Shown here: in pieces, positions 23,808-32,315 of the stretch
Position numbering within the stretch: position 1 is the stretch's first letter
Layout: every line of letters starts with the position of its first letter
Assembly: GCA_018716875.1 (NCBI GenBank)
Contig: DVJJ01000143.1
Location: forward strand, 1 to 64,000
DNA: 64,000 bases
Direction: 5' to 3'
From: Candidatus Avoscillospira avistercoris
GTDB lineage: Bacteria; Bacillota; Clostridia; Oscillospirales; Oscillospiraceae
Notes under the pieces: generated by a model
Told to the model about the DNA's origin: nothing
Database searches by the model: none
What the model saw: the letters and a program-made list of their open reading frames with translations, nothing else
Position numbers and translations under genes: made by a program

Positions 23808-24944
23808 ATGGATGAGAAAATTCCCCAGTTGACCCTGACCCCTGAATTGACCCTGGAACCCCAGGAAAGCGCCAAGCCCGAACCCGCTCCGGAGCCCCAG
23901 CCGGACAATGAGCTGCAAAAGCTCAGTGCCGCCGAACAGGAAGCCGTCCATACCTTTGCCCAGCAGATCGACCTGACCAACTCCGCCCAGATTCTGCAAT
24001 ACGGCGTGGCGGCGCAAAAAAACATCACCGATTTTTCCGAGAGCGCTCTGTCCTCGGTCCGGACCAAGGACCTGGGCGAGGTTGGCGACATGATCAGCTC
24101 CCTGATGGTAGAGCTCCGTGGCTTTGACGCCGACGAGGAAGAGGAAAAGAAGGGATTTTTCGGCTTTTTCCGCAAGGCTGGCCGCAGCATTGAGATGCTG
24201 AAGGCCAAGTATGAAAAGGCCGCCGTCAATGTGGACAAAATCACCAGCCAGCTGGAAAAGCACCAGATTACCCTGATGAAAGACGTGGCCATTCTGGACC
24301 AGATGTATCAGAAGAATCTGGAATACTACAAGCAGCTGACCATGTATATTCTGGCCGGTAAGGAGAAGCTCCAGCAGGAGCGGACCACAACCCTGGTTCA
24401 GCTGCAGCAGAAAGCCCAGGCCAGCGGTTCCGCCGAGGACGCTCAGGCGGCCAACGATTACGCCAACCTCTGCCAGCGGTTTGAGAAAAAGCTCCACGAT
24501 TTGGAGCTGACACGGGTTATCTCCATTCAGATGGCCCCGCAGATCCGCATGATTCAAAACAACAACACCATCATGACCGAGAAGATTCAGACCACCATCA
24601 TCAACACCATTCCCCTGTGGAAAAGCCAGATGGTGCTGGCCCTGGGCACCCACCACACCCAGCAAGCCATGGAGGCCCAGCGGCAGGTCACCGACATGAC
24701 CAATGAACTTCTGCGGAAGAATGCCGATAAACTGAAAATGGCCACGATTGAGACGGCCCGGGCTTCTGAGCGGGGCGTTGTGGACATTGAGACGTTACAG
24801 CACACCAACCAAAGCCTGATCTCCACCCTGGACGAGGTCCTGCAGATTCAAACCGAGGGCGCGCAAAAGCGCCGGGAGGCAGAGGCCGAGCTGCGCCGCA
24901 TCGAAGGCGAGCTGAAACAAAAGCTGCTGGAGGTCCGCGGCTAA
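23808..24944 (+). CDS. telA: TelA-family toxic-anion resistance protein
   Basis: A 378-aa soluble, mostly alpha-helical protein of the TelA (KlaA) family. A proline-rich acidic head (residues 5-33) precedes long coiled-coil segments with KGFFGFFRKAGRSIEMLKAKY, KHQITLMKDVAILDQMY and PLWKSQMVLALG, which are family hallmarks. Members are linked to tellurite and cell-envelope/antibiotic stress tolerance, but the mechanism is unknown. It forms an operon with xpaC upstream and a TPM-domain protein downstream. Confidence 0.93.
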   Translation: MDEKIPQLTLTPELTLEPQESAKPEPAPEPQPDNELQKLSAAEQEAVHTFAQQIDLTNSAQILQYGVAAQKNITDFSESALSSVRTKDLGEVGDMISSLMVELRGFDADEEEEKKGFFGFFRKAGRSIEMLKAKYEKAAVNVDKITSQLEKHQITLMKDVAILDQMYQKNLEYYKQLTMYILAGKEKLQQERTTTLVQLQQKAQASGSAEDAQAANDYANLCQRFEKKLHDLELTRVISIQMAPQIRMIQNNNTIMTEKIQTTIINTIPLWKSQMVLALGTHHTQQAMEAQRQVTDMTNELLRKNADKLKMATIETARASERGVVDIETLQHTNQSLISTLDEVLQIQTEGAQKRREAEAELRRIEGELKQKLLEVRG

Positions 24945-24980
24945 GGTCCCCTTTCCCATGACAGTTAGGACGGTATAGGA

Positions 24981-25961
24981 ATGAAACTACTGAACAACCG
25001 TGTTTTTGCGATTCTGCTGACAGTGGCGGTGGTGCTGGGCTGCTGCGCCTACGGCTTTTTGGCGAAGCCCAACGAGACGGCGGCGGACCAGACGGCCCTG
25101 GAATATGGCCGGGACCATTACAGCAGCTATCTGGATTGGATTGCCGACGAAGCCGATCTGCTCAGCGATGACACAGAGCAGACCGTGGCCTCCTATCTGG
25201 GCGCACTGGACCACGGCTGGGGCAGCATCGTGGCCGTGGTCACGGAGGACAGCAACGGCGCAGACCTCCAGACCCGAGCCAAGGACTGGGCCGCCCGTGG
25301 CAATCTCAGCGGCCGGGACATGGTCCTGCTGCTGGACGCTTCCTCGGGCCGCTGGTATATGCAGCCCGGTGCCGACATCGGCCCCTATGTGGACCAAACG
25401 TTGACCACCACCGTGACGGCCTGTTTTGATGGCCGCAACGTCACCGAAGACGCCGACGAGATTTTGACGGATCTGTTTCCGGACCTCTACTCCTGGTACG
25501 AAGCCACCCTGACGGTGCAGGAGGACAGCGGCGGCACCCCGATTCTGCTGGCCTTCGGCTTTGTGGCCCTGCTGATTCTAATCATTGCCATCGCTTCGGC
25601 AGCCAGCCTGGGCCGGGGCGGACGGGGCGGCAATTCCGGCGGCGGTTCTGACAATACGGTGCGGCATCGCAGAAGCGGCCCCACCATCTTCTGGGGCCCC
25701 ACTATTTTCTTCCCCGGCCGCTTTGGTGGTCCCTTTGGTCCGCCCCATGGAAGGCCCGGACGCCATCGCCCTCCCAACCATCATAACGACCACAACCGCA
25801 GCGGGGACGACTGGCCCTTCCGCGGCGGCGGAGGATTTGGCGGCGGCTTTGGCAGCGGCGGGTTTGACGGCGGTGACCGGGGCGGCGGCTTTGGAAACTC
25901 CGGCGGCTTCGGCGGCGGTGGGTTTCACGGCGGCGACCGGGGCGGCGGCTTCGGCGGCTGA
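24981..25961 (+). CDS. TPM-domain membrane protein with Gly-rich tail
   Basis: A 326-aa protein with an N-terminal signal/anchor (FAILLTVAVVLGCCAYGFLA), a TPM (Psb32/MOLO-1-like) domain about residues 40-165 including DWAARGNLSGRDMVLLLD, a transmembrane segment about 192-210 (ILLAFGFVALLILIIAIASA), and a long low-complexity tail dominated by GGGFGG repeats with His/Arg. The topology is extracytoplasmic TPM domain, one helix, then the tail inside. It completes the xpaC-telA operon and ends at a terminator. Confidence 0.85.
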   Translation: MKLLNNRVFAILLTVAVVLGCCAYGFLAKPNETAADQTALEYGRDHYSSYLDWIADEADLLSDDTEQTVASYLGALDHGWGSIVAVVTEDSNGADLQTRAKDWAARGNLSGRDMVLLLDASSGRWYMQPGADIGPYVDQTLTTTVTACFDGRNVTEDADEILTDLFPDLYSWYEATLTVQEDSGGTPILLAFGFVALLILIIAIASAASLGRGGRGGNSGGGSDNTVRHRRSGPTIFWGPTIFFPGRFGGPFGPPHGRPGRHRPPNHHNDHNRSGDDWPFRGGGGFGGGFGSGGFDGGDRGGGFGNSGGFGGGGFHGGDRGGGFGG

Positions 25962-25978
25962 TGACAATACCGATGCAG

Positions 25979-26012
25979 CGCGGGTGTCGATGAAGTTCGG
26001 CACCCGCGTTTT
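25979..26012 (+). terminator. Terminator of the xpaC-telA-TPM operon
   Basis: CGCGGGTG and CACCCGCG around a 14-nt loop, followed by TTTT. It sits only 18 bp before the next start codon, so it may be leaky or form part of that gene's leader. Confidence 0.6.
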
Positions 26013-26029
26013 GGAAAGGAAGAACGTGT

Positions 26030-27400
26030 ATGTTGCTCTTGTCCGACCAGGACGGTCCCCTCTACCTGTCCATCTACCGCCAGCTGCGGGAACAAATCCA
26101 GAGCGGCCAGCTGGCCGCCGGGACGCGGCTGCCCTCCAAACGTGCCCTGGCCAATGAACTGCAAGTCAGCATCAACACCATCGACGGCGCTTACGGTCAG
26201 CTCCAATCGGAGGGTTTTGTGGAATCCCGGCCCCGCAGCGGCTACTATGTGCTGGGCATTGAAAGTGTACAAAATCTATCCCTGCCCCATCGGACCGTGG
26301 CGGTCCCGCTGCCCCGCTCCCAACCTCCGGTCATCGAGTTTCACCCCGGCGGCGTGGCAAAAGAAAAGTTTCCTTTTTCCGTGTGGCAGCGGCTTCTCCG
26401 GGGCGCTCTCAGCGAGCCGGACGCCCTCCGCCGGACCGAAGCTCAGGGAGACCCAGGGCTTCGGCAGGCCGTGGCCGACTATCTGTACGCCGCCCGGGGC
26501 GTTCGCTGTACGGTGGAACAGGTGGTCCTGGGGGCCGGTACCGACGCCCTGTTGAGCATGCTCAGCTACATTCTGCCCAACGACTGTACCATGGCCGTGG
26601 AAAACCCCGTCTACAACCGGGGATACCGGCTGTTTGCCCGGACAGGCCATCGGGTTCTCCCGGCGGAAATTGACCGCCAGGGCGTCATGGTGGAGCCATT
26701 GGAGCAGCTGGATAATGTGCTGCTGTACACCACCCCTTCCCACCAGTACCCCCTGGGCTTGTCCATGCCCATGGGCCGCCGGGCCCGGCTGCTGAACTGG
26801 GCCGGACAGGGGGCATTTCGCTACATTCTGGAGGATGACTACGACTCGGAGTTCCGCTATGACGCCCGGCCCATGCCGTCGCTGCAAAGCATCGACCCCA
26901 ATGACCGAGTCATCTATTTGGGTACTTTTTCCCGCAGCGTGGCCCCGGCACTGCGTCTGGCCTATCTGGTGCTGCCGCCCCAACTGCTGACCCTCTACCG
27001 GCAGGAATACAGCGGGTTTGCCTGCCAGGTGTCCACCATGGAGCAGCTGGCCCTGCGGGAATTTCTGATACGTGGCCATTTTGAGACCCATTTGAACCGG
27101 ATGCGGGTTTACTACCGGGCCAAGCGCAAGGCGCTGGTGGAAGCCCTCGCCCCCCTGGAGCACTCCATGCGAATCATCGGTGAGGCCGCTGGACATCACC
27201 TGACGCTGCAATCGAAAACCGGCCGCACAGAATCGGAATTATGTCAGCTTGCCTTGGACCACGGCGTCCGTGTCTACCCCATTTCCCCCTATTTTATGGG
27301 TCCGTGTCCCTATGACGGCAAGGTGCTGCTGGGCTTTGCCGACCTCAGTGACCGACAGCTTCAGGACGGGGCCGCCGCCCTGTGCGAAGCCTGGAAATAA
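26030..27400 (+). CDS. MocR-type regulator (GntR HTH plus aminotransferase-like domain) with Lys-to-Arg change
   Basis: A 456-aa MocR/PdxR-family regulator. A GntR winged helix occupies residues 10-75 (YRQLREQIQSGQLAAGTRLP, LANELQVSINTIDGAYG) and a fold-type I aminotransferase domain residues 100-456, with LGAGTDALLSML, the PLP-contacting EDDYDSEFRY (Asp270) and the segment YLGTFSRSVAPALRL. In active MocR proteins the lysine that binds PLP stands where Arg302 is here (codon CGC, 26933-26935), so the usual Schiff base cannot form. It could bind another effector, or be degenerating, but the rest of the frame is intact. Target genes are unknown; it is monocistronic. Confidence 0.92.
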   Translation: MLLLSDQDGPLYLSIYRQLREQIQSGQLAAGTRLPSKRALANELQVSINTIDGAYGQLQSEGFVESRPRSGYYVLGIESVQNLSLPHRTVAVPLPRSQPPVIEFHPGGVAKEKFPFSVWQRLLRGALSEPDALRRTEAQGDPGLRQAVADYLYAARGVRCTVEQVVLGAGTDALLSMLSYILPNDCTMAVENPVYNRGYRLFARTGHRVLPAEIDRQGVMVEPLEQLDNVLLYTTPSHQYPLGLSMPMGRRARLLNWAGQGAFRYILEDDYDSEFRYDARPMPSLQSIDPNDRVIYLGTFSRSVAPALRLAYLVLPPQLLTLYRQEYSGFACQVSTMEQLALREFLIRGHFETHLNRMRVYYRAKRKALVEALAPLEHSMRIIGEAAGHHLTLQSKTGRTESELCQLALDHGVRVYPISPYFMGPCPYDGKVLLGFADLSDRQLQDGAAALCEAWK

Positions 27401-27405
27401 AATGC

Positions 27406-27443
27406 AAAAACCCGCGAAAACCGGTGGTTTTCGCGGGTTTTTT
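27406..27443. terminator. Bidirectional terminator
   Basis: AAAACCCGCGAAAACC and its perfect complement with a 3-nt loop, flanked by A and T runs, between the convergent MocR and fucU genes. Confidence 0.9.
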
Positions 27444-27453
27444 ATGAATATTC

Positions 27454-27900
27454 TTACTTGATAACGCCTTTTTGCAGCATGATATTGGCGTAGATGGCCT
27501 CCTCGCCGGTCTGCACGATGCAGTAGGACTTCTTGGCCTGCTCATAGAACTCAAAGCGCTCATAGGACCCGAAGGCCTTTTCGCCCCGCTCGTCGTGCTT
27601 GGCAACAATCTTCTTGTACTCGTCCCAAACAGGGATTTCCAAATCCTTGTCGCACTCGGCGGTCTCCATCAGATGAACCGGGTGCTCCACATAGGCGTCC
27701 AGGGGAATCATGGTCAGGATGGCGTCCAGCAGTTCCGGCACGCCGTGACCGTCACAGCGGAGGAACTTGCAGTTGCCCTCATGGGCGAAGCGGTCGCCGG
27801 GGAAATTGCCGTCGCCCAGTACAATGACGTCGCTGTGACCCATCTCGCACAGGGTTTTCAGCAGTTCCGGGGAGAGAATCTTGGGAACATTGCTCAGCAT
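27454..27900 (-). CDS. fucU: L-fucose mutarotase (RbsD/FucU family)
   Basis: A 148-aa RbsD/FucU-fold mutarotase interconverting alpha and beta anomers of a 6-deoxy or pentose sugar before isomerisation. Typical residues include MGHSDVIVLGDGNFP (catalytic His and Asp) and the C-terminal YANIMLQKGV loop. FucU assignment rests on its length (RbsD is about 131-139 aa) and on following fucI by 60 bp. The start at 27900 has AAGGAGA upstream. It is the last gene of the lacI-fucI-fucU unit. Confidence 0.9.
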   Translation of the reverse strand: MLSNVPKILSPELLKTLCEMGHSDVIVLGDGNFPGDRFAHEGNCKFLRCDGHGVPELLDAILTMIPLDAYVEHPVHLMETAECDKDLEIPVWDEYKKIVAKHDERGEKAFGSYERFEFYEQAKKSYCIVQTGEEAIYANIMLQKGVIK

Positions 27901-27960
27901 ATACAATCTCCTTCCAAAAAGCCAGGCATCCCAGAGGATGCCTGGCCGTTGTTTTGCTTC

Positions 27961-29751
27961 TTACACCTTGTACAGGGGGCCGAAGGCCTCGCAAGCTCTG
28001 TAGTCGGCGCCTTCCAGATCGGTGGTGCCGAAGGCAGACCAGGCAGCGGGACGGAAGATCCGCTCCTTCTCCACGTTGTGCATGGAGACGGGAATCCGCA
28101 GCATGGAAGCCAGGGTAATCAGCTGATCGCCCACATGGCCGTAGCAGAACGCGCCGTGGTTGGCGCCCCAGTTGGCCATGACGGAGTAGACGTCGGTAAA
28201 GGCGCCCTCACCGGTGAGCTTGGGAGCAAACCAGGTGGTGGGCCAGGTGGGATCGGTGCGCATATCCAGGGTCTTGTGCACCTCGGGGTCCAGCTCGCAG
28301 GAATAGCCCTCTGCCAGCTGCAGGACAGGGCCCAGGCCGTGGACAATGTTCAGACGGGCCATGGTCACAGGCATGCCGCCGCGGGTGCCGCCGATGTAGT
28401 GGCTGGAGAATCCGCCGCCGCGGAAATAGAACTGGTCAGCCGGGCACCAGTCGGTGGCGTCCAGGCAAGCCTTAGCGTCGGCGTCGGTCATGTTGTAGAA
28501 GGGCTTGATAACCGGGTTGCCCTTGTCATCGGAGACAGCGCCGGTGCCGTCCAGGGAGGCAGCGCCGGAGTTGATCAGGTGGATGATGCCGTCCTTGGCG
28601 TAGCCCTCCAGCTTCTTGCCGGTAACGCGCTCCACGGCCTCGGGGCTCCAGTAGGTGCGGACGTCGGCAAAGATGCCCGGAGTGTCAGTCAGCAGATGCT
28701 CAAAGAGCATGGTGATGGCGTTGAGGGTGTCGTTCTCGGTGCCGATGACAAAGGCTTCACGCAGGCCGTTCCAGTCAAACTGGCTGTTGAGCATGGCCTC
28801 CAGGAAGTCGAAATTGGGCTTGTAGTCGGTCCACTGACGCTGACCCTGAATACCGGCAACAATGGCGTTATGGCCGCAGGATTCCTCCACGAAGCCCATC
28901 TCCGCCAGCTTGGGGTTACCGATCATCAGGTCACGGACAATGAGCATGTTCTTGACCACGAATTCCCACTGGGCGTCGTAGCCGGCCTGATCGGGCTGCA
29001 TATCCTTGGGGTTCTTGTCCCAGCCCTGCTTGCAGTTGGCCTTGGTCCAGGCCAGAGCCTTCTCGAACTCCTCCTTGTCATAGATGCCGTTGTCCATGCG
29101 GCGCAGGATCTCAGACTCGTCCACAGACTCAGAACGCATACCCAGATACTTCTGGACGAAATCCTGATTCAGGATGGAGCCGCCGATACCCATGCACATG
29201 GAGCCGATTTGCAGATAGCTGTTGCCACGCATGCACTTGGCAGCCACAGCGGCCTTGGTGAAGTTCAGAATCTTCTTGGCCACATCCTCGGGGATCTCGT
29301 TGTTGTTGGCATCCTGGACATCATGGCCGTAGATGCTGAACGCGGGCAGACCCTTCTGGGCATGGGAAGCCAGAACAGAGGCCAGGAACACTGCGCCGGG
29401 GCGCTCGGTGCCGTTGAAGCCCCAGACCGCCTTGATGGTGGAGGGGTCCTGGTCCATGACCTCCGTGCCGTAGCACCAGCAGGGGGTGACGGTCAGGGTG
29501 ACGCCAACGCCCAGCTTCTCAAACTTGGTCTGGCACTTGGCGGCTTCCATAACACCGCCAATGGTGGTATCGGCAATGACGACCTTAACGGGTTCGCCGT
29601 TGGGATAGCGGAGGGTTTCCTCAATGAGCTTCTTGGCGGCCAGGGCCATGCCCATGGTCTGGTCTTCCAGGCTCTCCCGGACGCCGTTGCGGCGGCCATC
29701 GATGGTGGGACGGATGCCGACAACCGGCAGGTCCATGTGATAACGGTTCAT
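27961..29751 (-). CDS. fucI: L-fucose isomerase
   Basis: A 596-aa aldose-ketose isomerase (L-fucose to L-fuculose; homologues also act on D-arabinose). It matches FucI from the N-terminal [20 protein letters not shown] through [11 protein letters not shown] and [15 protein letters not shown], and MCMGIGGSI to the C-terminal [20 protein letters not shown]. Length equals E. coli FucI (591). AAAGGAG precedes the ATG. The gene lies between its LacI-type regulator and fucU. Neither fuculokinase nor fuculose-1-phosphate aldolase genes are in the window. Confidence 0.96.
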   Translation of the reverse strand: MNRYHMDLPVVGIRPTIDGRRNGVRESLEDQTMGMALAAKKLIEETLRYPNGEPVKVVIADTTIGGVMEAAKCQTKFEKLGVGVTLTVTPCWCYGTEVMDQDPSTIKAVWGFNGTERPGAVFLASVLASHAQKGLPAFSIYGHDVQDANNNEIPEDVAKKILNFTKAAVAAKCMRGNSYLQIGSMCMGIGGSILNQDFVQKYLGMRSESVDESEILRRMDNGIYDKEEFEKALAWTKANCKQGWDKNPKDMQPDQAGYDAQWEFVVKNMLIVRDLMIGNPKLAEMGFVEESCGHNAIVAGIQGQRQWTDYKPNFDFLEAMLNSQFDWNGLREAFVIGTENDTLNAITMLFEHLLTDTPGIFADVRTYWSPEAVERVTGKKLEGYAKDGIIHLINSGAASLDGTGAVSDDKGNPVIKPFYNMTDADAKACLDATDWCPADQFYFRGGGFSSHYIGGTRGGMPVTMARLNIVHGLGPVLQLAEGYSCELDPEVHKTLDMRTDPTWPTTWFAPKLTGEGAFTDVYSVMANWGANHGAFCYGHVGDQLITLASMLRIPVSMHNVEKERIFRPAAWSAFGTTDLEGADYRACEAFGPLYKV

Positions 29752-29803
29752 AGTTGGTAAGCTCCTTTCAAAAATGACAGTGAACTTTGAACTTGCAAAA
29801 GAA

Positions 29804-30778
29804 TCAAACGTGACTCAGCTTGGACTTGAGCCGCAGCAGTTGGGGCGGCTCCTTGCCGCCGTCGAGACGCTGCAGCACAATGCGGGCGGCCTCCCGTCCC
29901 ATCTCCTCCATGGGCTGTTCCACAAAGGGCAGGGGCGGCGTCACCACCTGACACAGGTCGATGTTGTCAAAGCCGATAAAATCCACCTGCTCCGGCAGGG
30001 CAATGCCCCGCTCATGGGCGGCGGTGATGGCGCCCACCGTCATATCGTAGTTGGTGACGCAGACGGCGGAGGGTGGCTGTTTTAAGTCCATCAGGGCGTT
30101 GAACAGCCGGTAGCCGGACTCCAAATCGTAGTTGCCCACCTGGATCAGTTCCCCGTCCACGGGAATGTTGTAGTCCTCATGGACCCGGCGATAGCCGATG
30201 AGCCGTTCCCGGGCCGTGGAGATATCCTGGGGACCCACAATCAGACCGACGCGGCTATGCTGCTTGCGGAACAGGGCCTCCATGGCGCTGTAAATGGCGT
30301 TGAGGCTGTCAGCCACCACGGCGTCACAGCGATAGTCGGGAATGGCCCGGTCCACCAGCACCACCGGCACGTTCTGCACAATGGACATGAGGGTCTCAGC
30401 ATCGATCTGCTGGGGGACGAACACAATGGCATCCACATTGATATTTACCAGCAGCCGCAGCTGCTCCTGCTCCAACTGTGCATCGAAATCGTAGCTGCAC
30501 ACAATGGAGTGATAGCCGCACTGACGCAGCCGTCCATCCATAGCCGCCACCACCCGGCCGAAAAAGGGGCTGGAAATGGTGGGCAGCAGAACGCCGACGG
30601 TCATGGACCGGTTGGTCTTGAGACCCCGGGCAAAGTAATTGACCTTGTAGTCCAGCTTGGTAATGGCCGCTTCGATCCGCTCCCGATTCTGGTCCAGGAC
30701 GTGTCCGCCGTTGAGATATTTTGAGATCGTCGCCAGAGAGAGCCCTGTCTCCCGGGCGATGTCCTTGATCGTAGACAT
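29804..30778 (-). CDS. LacI-family regulator of the fucose-type locus
   Basis: A 324-aa LacI/GalR repressor. The [23 protein letters not shown] and hinge helix ([17 protein letters not shown]) precede a periplasmic-binding-protein-like sensor with [22 protein letters not shown] and [22 protein letters not shown] 30778 is preceded by GGAGG. It is co-directional with fucI (52-bp gap) and divergent from an SDR gene; matching operator-like sites lie in front of both transcripts, supporting autoregulation and control of the whole locus. The effector is presumably a sugar of the fucose/arabinose type. Confidence 0.9.
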   Translation of the reverse strand: MSTIKDIARETGLSLATISKYLNGGHVLDQNRERIEAAITKLDYKVNYFARGLKTNRSMTVGVLLPTISSPFFGRVVAAMDGRLRQCGYHSIVCSYDFDAQLEQEQLRLLVNINVDAIVFVPQQIDAETLMSIVQNVPVVLVDRAIPDYRCDAVVADSLNAIYSAMEALFRKQHSRVGLIVGPQDISTARERLIGYRRVHEDYNIPVDGELIQVGNYDLESGYRLFNALMDLKQPPSAVCVTNYDMTVGAITAAHERGIALPEQVDFIGFDNIDLCQVVTPPLPFVEQPMEEMGREAARIVLQRLDGGKEPPQLLRLKSKLSHV

Positions 30779-30810
30779 AGACGCCTCCATCCAAAAGTCA
30801 AAGATTAGAA

Positions 30811-30820
30811 CGAAACGTTT
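30811..30820. promoter_or_regulatory. LacI-type operator in the regulator/fucI promoter
   Basis: CGAAACGTTT, whose core AAACGTTT is a palindrome, lies just downstream of the -10 box of the minus-strand promoter, where a bound repressor would block initiation. The same ten bases recur at 31113. Confidence 0.65.
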
Positions 30821-30825
30821 AGCTT

Positions 30826-30854
30826 ATTGTACTCCCAATGGTCGCCACCGTCAA
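30826..30854 (-). promoter_or_regulatory. Promoter of the lacI-fucI-fucU operon
   Basis: Minus-strand TTGACG, 17-nt spacer, TACAAT. Confidence 0.7.
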
Positions 30855-31044
30855 GGTGTCCCAAAGGATTTCCTGCATTTCAGCCATTTTCACAATTTTT
30901 TAGGGATGACTTTGGAAGCCTTCGTAAATCCCGGTAAATTTTCACGCAAAACAACATATATCCAACAAAAAACACATTTATTTTTTCGTTGTTTCAGTGG
31001 TTTTCAGAATTGTGCAGTTTTGCGGCTTCCAAATTTCTCCTGCC

Positions 31045-31073
31045 TTGCAGTCCCTCCGATTCCATGGTAGAAT
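31045..31073 (+). promoter_or_regulatory. Promoter of the SDR gene
   Basis: Plus-strand TTGCAG, 17-nt spacer, TAGAAT, about 85 bp before the SDR start. The rest of the 378-bp intergenic region (30855-31044) is AT-rich with no recognisable gene. Confidence 0.6.
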
Positions 31074-31112
31074 GTATCTATCCAAATTTGCGCATTTCCG
31101 GCCGCATTATCG

Positions 31113-31122
31113 CGAAACGTTT
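31113..31122. promoter_or_regulatory. Second LacI-type operator, in front of the SDR gene
   Basis: CGAAACGTTT again, about 35-40 bp downstream of the plus-strand -10 box, within the SDR leader. Repressor binding here would act as a roadblock or support looping to the site at 30811. Confidence 0.65.
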
Positions 31123-31156
31123 TGAGCTAATATCGCAGCAAAGGAGCTATTCAGTT

Positions 31157-32032
31157 ATGATCGATATGACAAAATGGCAGGAACTGGCCAAGCAGAACAT
31201 TCACAAGCGCCCCGCAGGTACCGGCCGTCTGGCCGGCAAAATCGCCATTGTCACCGGCTCTGCCCAGGGCTTTGGCAAGGGCATTGCCGAGGAGATGTAT
31301 AAGGAAGGCGCTTCCGTGGTCATTGCCGATATGAACGAGCCGCTGGCCAAGCAGGTGGCCGCTGAGCTGGGCGAGCGTGCCCACTTTATCGCCGTCAATG
31401 TGGCCGACGAGGAGAGTGTGGCTCACATGGTGGCGGAGACCGTGGAATACTTCGGCGGTCTGGACATTATGCTGTCCAACGCCGGTGTGGTCCGTTCCGG
31501 CCCCATCGCCCAGATGGAGAAGAAGGACTTCGATTTTGTTACCAACGTCAATTACACCGGTTGGTTCCTGTGCGCCAAGTACGCGGCCATTATCATGCAG
31601 GCCCAGCATGAGGCTGACCCCGAGTGGACCGGCGATATCATCACCCTCAACTCCAAGTCCGGTCTGGAGGGCTCCAACAAGAATTTTGCCTACGCCGGTT
31701 CCAAGTTCGGCGGCATCGGCCTGACCCAGAGCTTTGCTCTGGAGCTGTGCGCCTACAACATCAAGGTCAATGCCATCTGCCCCGGCAACTATCTGGATGG
31801 TCCCCTGTGGATGGACCCGGAGCGCGGCCTGTTTATCCAGTACCTCAAGGCTGGCAAGGTGCCCGGCGCCAAGACTGTGGAGGATGTCAAGGCTTATTAT
31901 GAATCCAAGGTGCCCATGAACCGCGGCTGTCTGCCTGTAGACGTGGCTCGCGCCGTCTTCTACTGCGTGGAGCAGAAGTATGAGACGGGCCAGGCCATCC
32001 CCGTTACCGGTGGCCAGGTCATGCTGAACTAA
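31157..32032 (+). CDS. SDR-family oxidoreductase (sorbitol-6-phosphate dehydrogenase-like)
   Basis: A 291-aa classical short-chain dehydrogenase. Cofactor motif TGSAQGFGKGIAEEM, NAG in LSNAGVV, and catalytic Ser..Tyr..Lys in LNSKSGLEGSNKNFAYAGSK. The C-terminal ICPGNYLDGPLWMDPERG segment resembles the SrlD (sorbitol-6-phosphate 2-dehydrogenase) branch. AAGGAG lies before ATG 31157; the longer track ORF includes the promoter. It shares its operator sequence with the fucI operon, so a role in oxidising or reducing an intermediate of the same sugar (for example a ketose) is likely; the substrate is not known. Confidence 0.85.
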   Translation: MIDMTKWQELAKQNIHKRPAGTGRLAGKIAIVTGSAQGFGKGIAEEMYKEGASVVIADMNEPLAKQVAAELGERAHFIAVNVADEESVAHMVAETVEYFGGLDIMLSNAGVVRSGPIAQMEKKDFDFVTNVNYTGWFLCAKYAAIIMQAQHEADPEWTGDIITLNSKSGLEGSNKNFAYAGSKFGGIGLTQSFALELCAYNIKVNAICPGNYLDGPLWMDPERGLFIQYLKAGKVPGAKTVEDVKAYYESKVPMNRGCLPVDVARAVFYCVEQKYETGQAIPVTGGQVMLN

Positions 32033-32315
32033 CTTGTCAATGCAGGGCGGGACCGATGTGTCCCGCCACTGATATATGGTTCCCGCCGTCCACCCCCGCA
32101 GGGGGCGGCGGCAGAAACCATGGCCCATGGCCGGAGATTGCGCCCGTTGCGACGGGCGCTTGAGGACGATGGGGAATTTCGCGCCTTGCGAGGCGCGACC
32201 GGGGCTCTGCCCCTGGACCCCGCGATTTTTTGAAAAAAATCGAGTAAAACTTTTCATTTATTGTCCTTTTTTCCGGCACTCCCCCGTGTAAACCCCAATC
32301 CTTGAGGTGAAAACC
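32033..32315. other. Hairpin-rich intergenic stretch
   Basis: No gene. It contains the hairpin GGCGGGAC/GTCCCGCC (32046-32067), several GC-rich inverted repeats, and at 32223-32242 a CGATTTTTT/AAAAAAATCG stem. The segment with GGGGCTCTGCCCCTGG followed by an A/T-rich stem resembles dispersed intergenic repeats of GC-rich Clostridia. A terminator for the SDR gene and the promoter of the PHP gene should be here, but no clean promoter is visible. Confidence 0.4.
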
